Positions 13,022 through 20,946 of a DNA stretch of 20,988 nucleotides are shown one piece after another (the stretch's first letter is position 1; each line of letters begins with the position of its first letter). The position numbers and the translations under genes were made by a program. The notes under the pieces are model-generated. The model made no database searches. It was not told the origin of the DNA and saw only the letters and a program-made list of their open reading frames with translations. Origin of the DNA: an uncultured Ruaniaceae bacterium (GTDB taxonomy: Bacteria; Actinomycetota; Actinomycetes; Actinomycetales; Beutenbergiaceae); NCBI GenBank assembly GCA_938004115.1, contig CALKWS010000054.1, positions 1 through 20,988 of the forward strand, in the 5' to 3' direction.

Positions 13022-13849
13022 TCAGCGCAGGCCCATGCCCGGCAGCGGGCGGCGGGCGGTACCCCGCCACGTGCGTAGCGCCCAGATCGTCATCAGGAAG
13101 ACGACCGTCCAGGCCACGGCCACGACGATCGCCCGCGCCAGGGTCGGTTCGGCGGCGAACACCCCGATGGCCACGAGTGAGATCTGGCCGGGGATCACCG
13201 CGACTCCGCTGGCCACCAGGTAGTCCCGTTGGCTCACGCCGAAGGCACCGGCTCCGTAGTTCACCGGCCAGTACGGCACCCCCGGCATGATCCGCAGGGT
13301 GTACACCGCCGGGAAGCCACCCCGGTCAAGGTGCCGCCGTACCGTCGCTCCGTGCCGTCCCAGCAGCCGCTCCACGGTGGGTCTACCCAGCGCGCGGGCG
13401 AGCCAGTAGGCGCCCCAGCAACCGATCAGCACCCCGATCACCGACACGATCGCGCCCTCGAGGAGGTTGAACAGCACCCCGGCGCTGACGGCCATCACGG
13501 TCACCGGGATCGGGGTGAGTGCGACCAGTGCGTAGAGCACCACGAACCCGAGCCAGGCTGCCCAGCCCAGCCCGCCCAGCACCTCCCGGACCTGGTCGAT
13601 GGTGGGTACCTCGACGTTGAACACCAGCCAGATCATGCCCAGCAGCACCAGCGCGAGCAGCACCGTGCGCACGAACGCGGCCCATTGGGGTCCGTTGCGG
13701 TGGTCCACGCCTCCGGGGCCGCCCGGTGGGTCCTGGGGCTCGTCGCCGGGGCCGGTCACCGTCTCGCGGCCCGTCGGGGCCCCGCGGCCCGTCGGCGTCT
13801 CGCGGCCCGTCGGGGCCTGGCGGCCCGTCACCGCATCGCGGCCCGTCAC
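13022..13849 (-). CDS. TVP38/TMEM64 (DedA-superfamily) membrane protein with TGR-repeat N-terminus
   Basis: It is a 275-residue polytopic protein of the SNARE-associated/VTT family (PF09335); bacterial relatives act in lipid or undecaprenyl-phosphate translocation and membrane homeostasis. Five or six TM segments start at about residue 58. The family core includes TPIPVTVMAVSAGVLFN, a GCWGAYWLARALGR loop and the conserved RIMPGVPYWPVNYGAGAFGV re-entrant region. Residues 2-37 are six copies of a six-residue TGRxxx unit, encoded by an 18-bp tandem repeat and probably cytoplasmic and disordered. The GTG at 13849 overlaps the stop of the DsbA gene (GTGA), suggesting coupling; an in-frame GTG at codon 7 is an alternative. 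It is the last gene of the DUF2786-dsbA-TVP38 operon. Confidence 0.88.
   Translation of the reverse strand: MTGRDAVTGRQAPTGRETPTGRGAPTGRETVTGPGDEPQDPPGGPGGVDHRNGPQWAAFVRTVLLALVLLGMIWLVFNVEVPTIDQVREVLGGLGWAAWLGFVVLYALVALTPIPVTVMAVSAGVLFNLLEGAIVSVIGVLIGCWGAYWLARALGRPTVERLLGRHGATVRRHLDRGGFPAVYTLRIMPGVPYWPVNYGAGAFGVSQRDYLVASGVAVIPGQISLVAIGVFAAEPTLARAIVVAVAWTVVFLMTIWALRTWRGTARRPLPGMGLR
13752..13849. repeat. 18-bp tandem repeat (about 5.4 copies) coding TGR units
   Basis: The copies start at 13752, 13770, 13788, 13806 and 13824, with a partial at 13842. The + strand unit is close to cccgtcggggtctcgcgg, with changes mostly in the middle. It is in frame with the TVP38-type gene, each unit giving TGR plus three variable residues. 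Because 18 is a multiple of three, copy-number change would not break the frame. Confidence 0.9.
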
Positions 13850-14607
13850 TGTGCGGCCTGCCGGTGCAGGGCCTCGAGGAAGAACTGCGACTTCTTCGCC
13901 CCGTGGACGGCCGGCTGGGTGCCGATGAGATACGTGGGGATGCTGGTGATCCCATGGGCCCGGGCCAGTTCCCGGTCGGTGTGGATCGCTACGGCGTATC
14001 GGCCGGAGTCCAGCACCCGCCGCGCGGCGGCCGCCTCGATCCCGGCCTCGGCGGCCGCGCGGAGCAGCACGTCGATCTCGCGCAGGTCCTGGCCGTGGGT
14101 GAAGTACGCGGCATACAGGACCTCGAGGATCGCACTCTGCCGGCCCGCCCCTGCGTGGCCCGCCGCCACGTCCTCATCGGCGGCCAGTTGCACGAGCTGG
14201 TGGGCGCGGAAGGTGCTGGTGCGCCGGACCCGGTCGAAGTTGTACTCCAGGCCCTCAGGTGCCCCGGCGGTGCGCACCATGACCATCATCCGCTCCACGT
14301 CCCGCTCGGAGCGTGCGGGGTAGCGCCGGCGCAGATCCTCGGCCTGATCGCCGCGGTAGTTCATCGGTAGATCCGGGTCGAGCTCGAAGGAGTGATAGCG
14401 CACCCGCACCGGGCCGCCGTACTCGGCCGCGGCGGCCTCGAAGCGGCGCTTGGCCACCCAGCACCACGGGCAGGCCAGGTCCAGCCAGGCATGCACGTCA
14501 ACCGGTGCCGTTGCAGGGGCACTCGTACCCGCACGCGCACCCGCCGCAGGCGCACCGGCGGCAGGCGCACCGGGCGTGGCCGTGCCAGGGGTGGACTCGG
14601 TGCTCAT
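13846..14607 (-). CDS. DsbA-family (FrnE-like) thiol-disulfide oxidoreductase
   Basis: The 253-residue thioredoxin-fold protein has a CPWCW active site (C46, C49) and a cis-proline loop GITSIPTYLIG near 220. Between them is the helical insertion of FrnE-type DsbAs (ELDPDLP ... NFDRVRRTSTFRAHQLVQLA). FrnE relatives act in the cytoplasm on disulfides or are annotated as polyketide isomerases. There is no signal peptide: residues 5-36 are an Ala/Gly/Pro-rich linker carrying a five-residue GAPAA repeat, so a cytoplasmic location is likely. Its ATG overlaps the DUF2786 stop (ATGA), and its TGA overlaps the TVP38-type start, putting it in the middle of a coupled operon. Family membership is certain; the substrate is unknown. 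Confidence 0.92.
   Translation of the reverse strand: MSTESTPGTATPGAPAAGAPAAGARAGTSAPATAPVDVHAWLDLACPWCWVAKRRFEAAAAEYGGPVRVRYHSFELDPDLPMNYRGDQAEDLRRRYPARSERDVERMMVMVRTAGAPEGLEYNFDRVRRTSTFRAHQLVQLAADEDVAAGHAGAGRQSAILEVLYAAYFTHGQDLREIDVLLRAAAEAGIEAAAARRVLDSGRYAVAIHTDRELARAHGITSIPTYLIGTQPAVHGAKKSQFFLEALHRQAAQ
14527..14571. repeat. 15-bp tandem repeat (3 copies) coding GAPAA units
   Basis: Residues 13-27 of the DsbA-like protein read GAPAA GAPAA GARAG, encoded by a 15-bp unit close to caccggcggcaggcg on the + strand. It is in frame with the gene. Confidence 0.75.
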
Positions 14608-16181
14608 CCGGTCAGGGTATCGGCCGGATCCCGGGCCAGGTGTGCCGCGTCGGCGGCGTACGTGCCCGCCGTCCAGCCCTCGGCATCGCGAACCGATCCC
14701 AGGCCGGTGGACCGCAGTTCACCGAAGATGGCGTCGGTGGCTTCTTGCACCTTCTGCTCACGCGCCTCGAGCACCGCGACCAGCTCGGCACCTGGCCCGG
14801 CGGCGGGGCCGGGACCGTCCGGCCGTCCGTGCCGCCCCTGGTGCGCCCGCTGCGCGCCGTGCTCCTGCTGGGCTCGATGCGCGTCGACCTCATCCTGGGT
14901 GGTCTCCTGCAGCCGCTGGCCGATCCGGCTGGCAAAGGCCAGCAGGAAGGACTGCCGGAACGAGCGGGTGCGGGAGTGGCCCCACGGGGTGCGCCGGCTG
15001 CCCTGGGCCGTCATCGAGCGGGTGGCCTGGAGCAGCAGTGAGGTCAGGAGCGTCTCGGTGGCGGTCACGTCCTGGGCGTAGCCGACCACCGTGATGAACC
15101 CGAAGGGTTTGCTCCACACCACACGGCACCGGTTGGCTACGGCCACGGCGTTGGCCAGCGCCACCTTGGGGGCCTCATACGGCCGGTCCACTCCGACGCG
15201 CCGGGCGATCGGCGCAGCGGCGTGATCGGCCGGGTGGGTGGCTGCCAGCAGCGCCTGGTCGATGCTGTGCCGGGCCATCAGTTTCTGGGCCGCGGCGGTG
15301 AAGGTCTCCGCTTCGGCCTCGTACGGGGTGGACTCGGCCTTCGCCAGCAGCGCCCGCACGCGCTCCAGGATCTTCGGGGTGGCCCCCGGCCCGGGTGCAG
15401 AGGTCGCGGTGGTAGCGCGCCACCTGCCCGGTGGTGCCTCCAGTTGCTGCACCGGCGGCAGTGACCCGAGCAGGTCCGCGGCGGCCACGACCTCCCGGAG
15501 CATGCTCAGGATCTCCTCGTCGTCGCCGCACTCGCCCAGCCGCTCGCGCAGCGCGGTGCTGGAGTTCGGCCACCACACGCGCAGCCGGTGCTCTCGCATC
15601 TGCTCGTGCCAGCGCGGTGCCACGGTCGCCGGGGCGTAGCGATCCAGGGACAGGGACAGGGTGTCACCGACCACTGCGGCTGCCCCGGTACGCAAGTCCC
15701 GTCTGGCGATGCGCAACAGGTCGGCTGGTTCCCATCCAGTGGACCACAACCGCTCCACCGTCCCGAGGAGCACGTCGGTCAGGTGAGCCGTGAGCGCCGC
15801 CCTACGGGCCGGGATCCGGAGGTCACGAAGCACCTCCGAGTGCGCCTGCCCCGACCGGTCATCGACACCCGCCTCGACGTCGCGGACCCAGCGGTACAGC
15901 CACTGCACCGTCCGCGCGACGCTCCAGTCATCGCCTCCCGCGTTGAACTCGTGCCCGACGTGCGCGCCATCCCGGGCCGGATCGTGAGCGGCGCCGAACC
16001 CGAACGCCGCACCTGTACCGGCACCCGCACCTCTACCCGCACCGGCGCCCGCGCCCGCACCTGTACCTGCACCCGCACTGGCACCGGCACCGGCACCGGC
16101 GTGGTGGTTCCTGGACCTCGCCCTCATCCTGGCCCGCTGCTTGGCTTTCGCCCTGCGCCGTTGCTGGTTGTTCTTACCCAT
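14604..16181 (-). CDS. DUF2786-domain protein with Ala-Gly repeat linker
   Basis: The molecular function is unknown. The 525-residue protein starts with a strongly basic stretch (GKNNQQRRRAKAKQRARMR). An Ala-Gly dipeptide-repeat linker follows at about 28-59, then an alpha-helical region to about 290 with WSVARTVQWLYRWVRDVEAG. The DUF2786 motif is at about 305-345 (KILERVRALLAKAEST, then AAQKLMARHSID), followed by a mixed alpha/beta part with VGVDRPYEAPK and NRCRVVW. DUF2786 proteins occur in actinobacteria and phages, and the basic tail could bind nucleic acid. The ATG at 16181 is chosen for AGGAGG four bases upstream; the frame stays open to 16322. It is first in an operon with the DsbA- and TVP38-type genes. 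Confidence 0.85.
   Translation of the reverse strand: MGKNNQQRRRAKAKQRARMRARSRNHHAGAGAGASAGAGTGAGAGAGAGRGAGAGTGAAFGFGAAHDPARDGAHVGHEFNAGGDDWSVARTVQWLYRWVRDVEAGVDDRSGQAHSEVLRDLRIPARRAALTAHLTDVLLGTVERLWSTGWEPADLLRIARRDLRTGAAAVVGDTLSLSLDRYAPATVAPRWHEQMREHRLRVWWPNSSTALRERLGECGDDEEILSMLREVVAAADLLGSLPPVQQLEAPPGRWRATTATSAPGPGATPKILERVRALLAKAESTPYEAEAETFTAAAQKLMARHSIDQALLAATHPADHAAAPIARRVGVDRPYEAPKVALANAVAVANRCRVVWSKPFGFITVVGYAQDVTATETLLTSLLLQATRSMTAQGSRRTPWGHSRTRSFRQSFLLAFASRIGQRLQETTQDEVDAHRAQQEHGAQRAHQGRHGRPDGPGPAAGPGAELVAVLEAREQKVQEATDAIFGELRSTGLGSVRDAEGWTAGTYAADAAHLARDPADTLTG
16005..16100. repeat. Degenerate 6-bp microsatellite coding an Ala-Gly linker
   Basis: Bases here are built from a ggcacc/cgcacc-like hexamer on the + strand, reading Gly-Ala on the minus strand for about 32 residues of the DUF2786 protein. 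Occasional changes give Ser, Thr or Arg. Copy-number changes keep the frame. Confidence 0.8.
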
Positions 16182-16393
16182 GGGCCCTCCTGCGCCCCGG
16201 GCCGGATCGGCCGGGGCCTGCCGCCGTGCTGTGATCAGGTGGGACTCACTGTGGCAGGAGGCACCCACAGCGGGTCCGCGGGCGGGCGCCATTGTGGATG
16301 ACGCGGCGCCCTGGGCATGCACACCGGTGCGTCACCGCCGGATCCTGGACCGTCTGGTCCTGGACCACTGGCCGGCCGCCCACCCGTGGACGA
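16182..16393. other. Spacer between pcrA and the DUF2786 operon
   Basis: I see no gene in these 212 bases. They hold the DUF2786 Shine-Dalgarno (16186-16191), a direct repeat tcctggacc near 16343-16362, and a small ggacc/ggtcc hairpin that could follow pcrA. No clear promoter can be picked out. Confidence 0.4.
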
Positions 16394-18883
16394 TCAGAGT
16401 TTGGTGACCGGGGAGAACCGCAACAGCAGGCGTTTGGTGCCCGCCTCGCCGAAGTCGACCTTGGCGACCGCGTTGTGCCCGGCGCCCTCCAACCCGACCA
16501 CCCGGCCCATGCCATAGGCATCGTGGGTGACCCGGTCCCCCACCTGCAGGGTGGGCACGTCCGCGCGCGGGGTGGCCGACCCGAACGAAGGCGTGTCCCC
16601 GCCGGTGGGACGCGGCGCCGAAGGTCCGCGCGCACCGGTCCGGCCGGTGCGTACCGGCCCGGAGCGGGCGTAGGCCCCGCCGCGCAGTACGGACAGGGAG
16701 GATTCCTCCCGGCGCCAGTCCAGCAGCTCGGGCGGGATGTCATCGAGGAACCGGCTGGGCGGGAACTCGTTCGGGATCCCGAACGCGGTGCGCACCGCCG
16801 CCCGGGTCAGGTACAGCCGTTCCTTGGCCCGGGTGAGTGCGACGTAGGCCAGGCGGCGTTCCTCGGCGAGTTCGTCGGCGTCGGCCAGGGAGCGTTGGTG
16901 CGGGAAGGTGCCGTCCTCCAACCCGGTGACGAACACCACCGGGAACTCCAGGCCCTTGGCGGTGTGCACCGTCATCAGGGTGATGACACCGGATTCGTCG
17001 TCGTCCGGTAGTTGGTCGGTGTCGGCCACCAGCGCCACGCGCTCCAGGAAGTCACCGAGATCGCCGTCGGGTTCGGCCTCGGAGAACTCCACCGCCACGG
17101 CGTGCAGTTCGGCCAGGTTCTCCACCCGGGAGGCGTCCTGGGGGTCCTCGCTCTCCCGGAGTTCGGCCAGCAGGCCGGACTGGTCCAGCGCGGCGTCGAG
17201 CACCTCCGCGGGGGTGGCGTGGTCGGCGAGGGCGCGCAGGTCGGTCATCATCTGCCCGAAGGCGCGGACCCCGCTGATCGCCCGGGTGCCCAGCCCGAGC
17301 ACGTTGTCCACGTCGTCGACGGCCGCTCCGAAACTGACCTGTTCGCGCTCGGCGTGCGCGGCGAGCATCGCCTCGGTGCGCTGCCCCAGGCCGCGTTTGG
17401 GCACGTTCAGGATCCGGCGGATGTTCACCGCGTCGTCCGGGTTGGCGATCGCCCGCAGGTAGGCGATGGCGTCCTTGACCTCGCGGCGTTCGTAGAACCG
17501 GGTGCCGCCCACTACCCGGTAGGGCAGCCCGACCCGGATGAGCACCTCTTCCAGCGCCCGGGACTGGGCGTTGGTGCGGTAGAAGATCGCGACGTCCCCG
17601 GGCTTGGTGCCATGCTCGTCGGAGAGGCGGTCGATCTCCTCGGCGACGAACCGGGCCTCTTCGTGCTCGTTGTCCGCGACGTACCCGGTCACCTTGGGTC
17701 CGGCACCGGAGTCGGTCCACAGGTTCTTCGCCCGCCGGCCGGTGTTCCGGGCGATGACGGCGTTCGCGGCACTCAGGATGGTCTGGGTGGAGCGGTAGTT
17801 CTGCTCCAGCAGGATGGTGGTGGCCTGGGGGTAGTCCGCCTCGAACTCGGTGATGTTGCGGATGGTGGCACCCCGGAAGGCGTAGATCGACTGGTCGGCA
17901 TCACCCACCACGGTCAGTTCCGCCGGCGGTACCGCGGGCGGCTGCTGTGCCGCGCCGTCGTCCGCCGGGACGGGTGCGTCCTGCGGGTCCACGCCGACCA
18001 GCTCGCGCACCAGCACGTACTGGGCGTGGTTGGTGTCCTGGTACTCATCGACCAGCACGTGGCGGAAGCGCCGCCGGTAGTGCTCGGCCACCGCGGGGAA
18101 CGCCTGCAGCAGGTTCACCGTGGTCATGATCAGGTCGTCGAAGTCCAGCGCGTGGGCCTGACGCAGCCGCTCGTTGTACATCCGGTAGGCGGCCGCGAGG
18201 TTCTGCTCGTAGGGGTTGTTCTCGCTGATCGTGGTGGCGTACTCGTCGGGATCGATGAGTTCGTTCTTCAGGTCCGAGACCCGGTGGCTGAAGGCCTTGG
18301 GCGGGTAGCGCTTGGGGTCCAGGTCCAGCTCGCGGCACACCAGGGTCATCAGCCGCTGGGCGTCGGCGGCGTCGTAGATGGAGAACGTCGACCGCAGGCC
18401 CAGGGTCTTGGCCTCCCGGCGCAGGATCCGCACGCACGCGGAGTGGAACGTGGACACCCACATCGCCCGCGCCTGCGGCCCGACGAGGTCGCTGACCCGT
18501 TCGCGCATCTCCGCGGCGGCCTTGTTGGTGAAGGTGATCGCGAGGATCTGCCCGGGGCGGGCCCGGCCGGTGGCCAGCAGGTAGGCGATGCGGTGGGTGA
18601 GCACCCGGGTCTTGCCCGACCCGGCGCCGGCGATGATGAGCAGTTGCCCGCCCTCGTGCACCACGGCCTGGCGCTGGGCCGGGTTGAGGCCCTCCAGCAG
18701 GGCCTCGGCGCGCTCCGCGGCCGCGCGTGCGGCGGCCTCCTGGGCCTCCTCCGGGCCGACGGGCTCCTCCGCGACGGGGATCTCCTCGGCGAACCCGTTG
18801 CGCGGTGGCATGGTGCTGGGCAGATGGGCCGCGGCGCTGGGTTCGGCGCCGACCAGGTGCAGGTTGTCGAACAGTGAGGTCAT
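16394..18883 (-). CDS. pcrA: ATP-dependent DNA helicase PcrA/UvrD (SF1A)
   Basis: It is a 3'-5' helicase that unwinds DNA in nucleotide excision repair, clears RecA filaments and relieves replication-transcription conflicts. The 829-residue product has the Q-motif GLNPAQRQAV at 65-74, Walker A GAGSGKT at 86-92, motif II VDEYQDTN at 278-285, motif III GDADQSIYAFRGA at 327-339, motif IV YRTNAQSR, motif V MTVHTAKGLEFPVVF, and motif VI VALTRAKERLYL. A Pro/Ala-rich insert (about 300-321) precedes motif III. The last 51 residues (LQVGDRVTHDAYGMGRVVG...) are the Tudor-like domain that contacts RNA polymerase. The ATG at 18883 gives the usual actinobacterial N-terminal extension of about 60 residues. 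It is a single-gene unit on the minus strand. Confidence 0.97.
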   Translation of the reverse strand: MTSLFDNLHLVGAEPSAAAHLPSTMPPRNGFAEEIPVAEEPVGPEEAQEAAARAAAERAEALLEGLNPAQRQAVVHEGGQLLIIAGAGSGKTRVLTHRIAYLLATGRARPGQILAITFTNKAAAEMRERVSDLVGPQARAMWVSTFHSACVRILRREAKTLGLRSTFSIYDAADAQRLMTLVCRELDLDPKRYPPKAFSHRVSDLKNELIDPDEYATTISENNPYEQNLAAAYRMYNERLRQAHALDFDDLIMTTVNLLQAFPAVAEHYRRRFRHVLVDEYQDTNHAQYVLVRELVGVDPQDAPVPADDGAAQQPPAVPPAELTVVGDADQSIYAFRGATIRNITEFEADYPQATTILLEQNYRSTQTILSAANAVIARNTGRRAKNLWTDSGAGPKVTGYVADNEHEEARFVAEEIDRLSDEHGTKPGDVAIFYRTNAQSRALEEVLIRVGLPYRVVGGTRFYERREVKDAIAYLRAIANPDDAVNIRRILNVPKRGLGQRTEAMLAAHAEREQVSFGAAVDDVDNVLGLGTRAISGVRAFGQMMTDLRALADHATPAEVLDAALDQSGLLAELRESEDPQDASRVENLAELHAVAVEFSEAEPDGDLGDFLERVALVADTDQLPDDDESGVITLMTVHTAKGLEFPVVFVTGLEDGTFPHQRSLADADELAEERRLAYVALTRAKERLYLTRAAVRTAFGIPNEFPPSRFLDDIPPELLDWRREESSLSVLRGGAYARSGPVRTGRTGARGPSAPRPTGGDTPSFGSATPRADVPTLQVGDRVTHDAYGMGRVVGLEGAGHNAVAKVDFGEAGTKRLLLRFSPVTKL

Positions 18884-18971
18884 GTCACAGCAGAGCCTAC
18901 GTGGTACCGCCCACGAACCGGCAATGACCTCCGGCTGCCCGTGGACGGGCGGAGCCGCGGGCGCCGGGCCG

Positions 18972-19083
18972 GCCTCAGCCCTCGCGCACGTTCCGGGCGG
19001 GCCTCAGCCCTCGCGCACGTTCCGCGCGCCTCAGCCCTCGCGCACGTTCCGGGCGGGCCTCAGCCCTCGCGCACGTTCCGCGC
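18972..19083. repeat. Two exact 56-bp copies (four 27-29-bp units) duplicating the DUF3618 gene's 3' end
   Basis: Bases 18972-19027 and 19028-19083 are identical by eye. Each contains a 29-bp and a 27-bp version of a unit beginning gcctcagccctcgcgcacg. The last unit (19057-19083) is the end of the DUF3618 gene: read on the minus strand it codes ARNVREG and the stop. The other three units repeat this end beyond the stop codon, so they are untranslated copies. Confidence 0.92.
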
Positions 19084-19644
19084 CGAGTCCTCCGCCTGGG
19101 AGCGCACCTGCTGGGCCGCGTCCGTTCCTTCCTCCCGGACGTGCTGGACGCCCTCGGTGGCGGTGCCCCTGACCTCCTCCATCGCCTCCTGCGCCGGTTC
19201 CTTGAGGTGCTCGGCGCTCTCCCGTGCCATCTCCTTGACCTCCTCGGTCGCCTGGCTGACGGCCTCGGAGGACCTGGCCTGGTCCACCAGTTCCCGCTCC
19301 CGGCGGGAGGAGGGGATCAGCCCGGCGGCGAGCAGTCCGAGGCCGAAGGCCACCAGGCCCGCGGCCAGCGGGTTGCCCTCGGCCTTCTCCTTCACCCGGT
19401 TCGGGGCCTGGCGGGCCATGTCCCCGGCGCGGGAGGCCTGGTCCCCGAGGTTGCCAGAGATGTCCTCCGCGGCGCCGAAGACCTTCTCCTTGGCGCCGCT
19501 GACCGCGTTGCGGACCTTCTCCCCCTGCCGTTCGGCGATGGAACTGGGGCTGACCTTCTCGGTCAGGGCGTCCACGTCCCGGCTCAGGTCGGCACGGGTG
19601 CGTTCGACGTCGGCTCGAACCTCGTCTGGGTCTCTGGTGCTCAT
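19060..19644 (-). CDS. DUF3618 membrane-anchored helical protein
   Basis: The 194-residue protein has the DUF3618 N-terminal motif (DPDEVRADVERTRADLSRDVDALTEKVSP at about 4-32). A charged helix follows, then one Gly-rich TM segment at about 97-113 (PLAAGLVAFGLGLLAAGLIP), then a long alanine/glutamate-rich helix resembling LEA/apolipoprotein repeats (EVKEMARESAEHLKEPAQEAMEEV). The role is unknown; this pattern suggests membrane binding or stress protection. The ATG at 19644 overlaps the stop of the holin-family gene (ATGA), and CAGGAG precedes it, so it is last in a three-gene operon. Its last seven codons and stop are tandemly repeated just downstream. Confidence 0.88.
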   Translation of the reverse strand: MSTRDPDEVRADVERTRADLSRDVDALTEKVSPSSIAERQGEKVRNAVSGAKEKVFGAAEDISGNLGDQASRAGDMARQAPNRVKEKAEGNPLAAGLVAFGLGLLAAGLIPSSRRERELVDQARSSEAVSQATEEVKEMARESAEHLKEPAQEAMEEVRGTATEGVQHVREEGTDAAQQVRSQAEDSARNVREG

Positions 19645-20180
19645 CGGTGCTCCTGTCCTTTCATGGCGTCCGGGATCTTCTTCGCGGTCTCGGTGGTCTG
19701 CGGGATGCCCTGCACGTCCTTGATCTCCTTGCGCCCGGTGAGGGCCAGGACGCCGGCGACGATCGCCCAGATGACGGCGACGATCAGGGCCGACCAGCCC
19801 AGCGCGGGCCACATCGAGTCATCGGCGCTGAGCAGCACGCCCAGCGCCCACCACAGCGCGATGGACAGGAAGAGCAGCACGAAGTGTCCTGCCACGCCGG
19901 CCCCGCCGAACAGCCCGGCGCCCTTCCCGGCCTTGTTCACGCTCTGGGTGATCTCCGCCTTGGCCAACTCCACCTCCTGGCGCACCAGGGTGGAGAAGTC
20001 CGAGGTCAGGTTGCCCAGCAACTCCCCCACCGAGGTGTCCTCGGGACGACCGGTCGATGCGGATCGGTCGGCCGCGCCGGTCCCACCCGGGGGCGGCCCC
20101 TGTGCGGAGCCGTCCGGGCCCACCGGGGAGACGTGTCTGCCGGTGGGTTCGGGGCCCGGTTGTCCCGGTGCCGTGGTCAT
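19641..20180 (-). CDS. PhageHolin_3_6 (DUF1469-type) membrane protein
   Basis: The 179-residue protein has a disordered Pro/Gly-rich N-terminus (about 1-48). An amphipathic helix follows (VGELLGNLTSDFSTLVRQEVELAKAEI), then two TM segments at about 93-115 and 125-147, then a polar tail. The RQEVELAKAE pattern and the two TMs mark the actinobacterial 'phage holin superfamily III' (PF07332). Despite the name, these are ordinary chromosomal membrane proteins with no proven lysis role, and nothing phage-like is nearby. The ATG at 20180 is chosen by homology length. It overlaps the next gene by four bases and, if the upstream gene's frameshift is real, overlaps that one by ATGA too. Confidence 0.87.
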   Translation of the reverse strand: MTTAPGQPGPEPTGRHVSPVGPDGSAQGPPPGGTGAADRSASTGRPEDTSVGELLGNLTSDFSTLVRQEVELAKAEITQSVNKAGKGAGLFGGAGVAGHFVLLFLSIALWWALGVLLSADDSMWPALGWSALIVAVIWAIVAGVLALTGRKEIKDVQGIPQTTETAKKIPDAMKGQEHR

Positions 20181-20946
20181 CGCTCCGCCGTCCGGTCATC
20201 CGGTCCGCCGGTGGCCGGCCCTCGGGTGGTTCCTCGAAGGGGCGGCGGGTAACTCGGCGGCCGGGTGGTGCCGGATCGGCGCCCCCCGTGGGGGGCCCGG
20301 TCGGGGTGCGTGGCGGCGCTCCGCTGGGTGGCACAGTGGTGGGCGGCACGGTGGCCGGCACGGTCGTTCCGGACGTGGCGGACGACGACGGCACTGCCGG
20401 CGCGCTGCTGGGGGCGCCGGGGTAGGACTCACCCCGGGCGTCGAGCCCTGGCGGGGTTGCGTCGTCGTCCTGTCCGGCGTCCTTCAGACCGCGGGCGAGC
20501 CTCCCCACGACCAGACCCAGCCCGGCGGCGGCCAGCATGAACATGCCCGGGTGCCGACGTGCGTAGCGTTTGACCTCGTCCAGCACGGCCGTGGCGTCGC
20601 GACCCTCGAGCCATTGCCCGGCGTCATCGGCCGTCTCCCCGGCCCAGCGCATCACCATCGAAGCGGTGTTGTCCTGCTCCACCGCCTCGGTCATGGTGCG
20701 TGCGTCGGCGGAGAACGTCCGCAGTCCGCCGGCCAGCCGGCCCAACTGGCTCCCGGCCTGCTGGTTCAACTCATCGCTGCTCTGGCGGAACAGGCTCATC
20801 ACCTGACGCTTGGCCTCGCCGTAGGTCTGAGCAGCCTCGTGCTTGGCGGTCTCGGCGACGTCGGACGCCTGTTCCTTGGCGGTCTGGGCAGTTTGGGCAG
20901 CCTCCTGCTTCGCGGTTTCCTTCCGGTCGCCGGACTCATCGTCCAT
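20177..20946 (-). CDS. LEA-like helical membrane protein, apparently frameshifted near its 3' end
   Basis: The N-terminal 150 residues are an Ala/Glu/Lys/Gln-rich helix with LEA-like repeats (AKQEAAQTAQTAKEQASDVAE), then VMSLFRQSSDELNQQAGSQLGRLAGGLRTF, a YARRHPGMFMLAAAGLGLVVGRLARGL segment with one TM at about 134-150, and a Pro/Thr-rich tail. Similar proteins precede holin-family and DUF3618 genes in actinobacteria. The frame as read has no stop until 19819, running 360 bases into the holin gene. One extra base in the C6 or G6 run at 20282-20295 would give a 256-residue protein ending GGPDDRTAER with TGA at 20177-20179, overlapping the holin ATG. The ATG at 20946 directly abuts AAGG, and the frame is open to the window edge, so the start may lie further right. 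Confidence 0.75.

Noticed and set aside
17012..18877. A 621-codon open frame on the + strand opposite pcrA, and a similar 377-codon frame opposite sucC (11737-12870)
   Set aside because: They are Gly/His/Val/Asp-rich mirror frames typical of high-GC genes, have no family signature, and the minus-strand genes are unambiguous.
18972..19083. Regular repeats considered as a CRISPR array
   Set aside because: Units are head-to-tail with no unique spacers, and the last one is coding sequence of the DUF3618 gene. No cas gene is present.
19819..20176. Extension of the LEA-like protein in its original frame through the holin gene
   Set aside because: This Arg/Gly-rich stretch is a same-strand shadow of the holin gene. 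A one-base frameshift with an ATGA junction explains it better.
19641..20180. Prophage lysis module suggested by a 'holin' family name
   Set aside because: The family is a common chromosomal actinobacterial membrane protein. No endolysin, integrase or structural gene is nearby.
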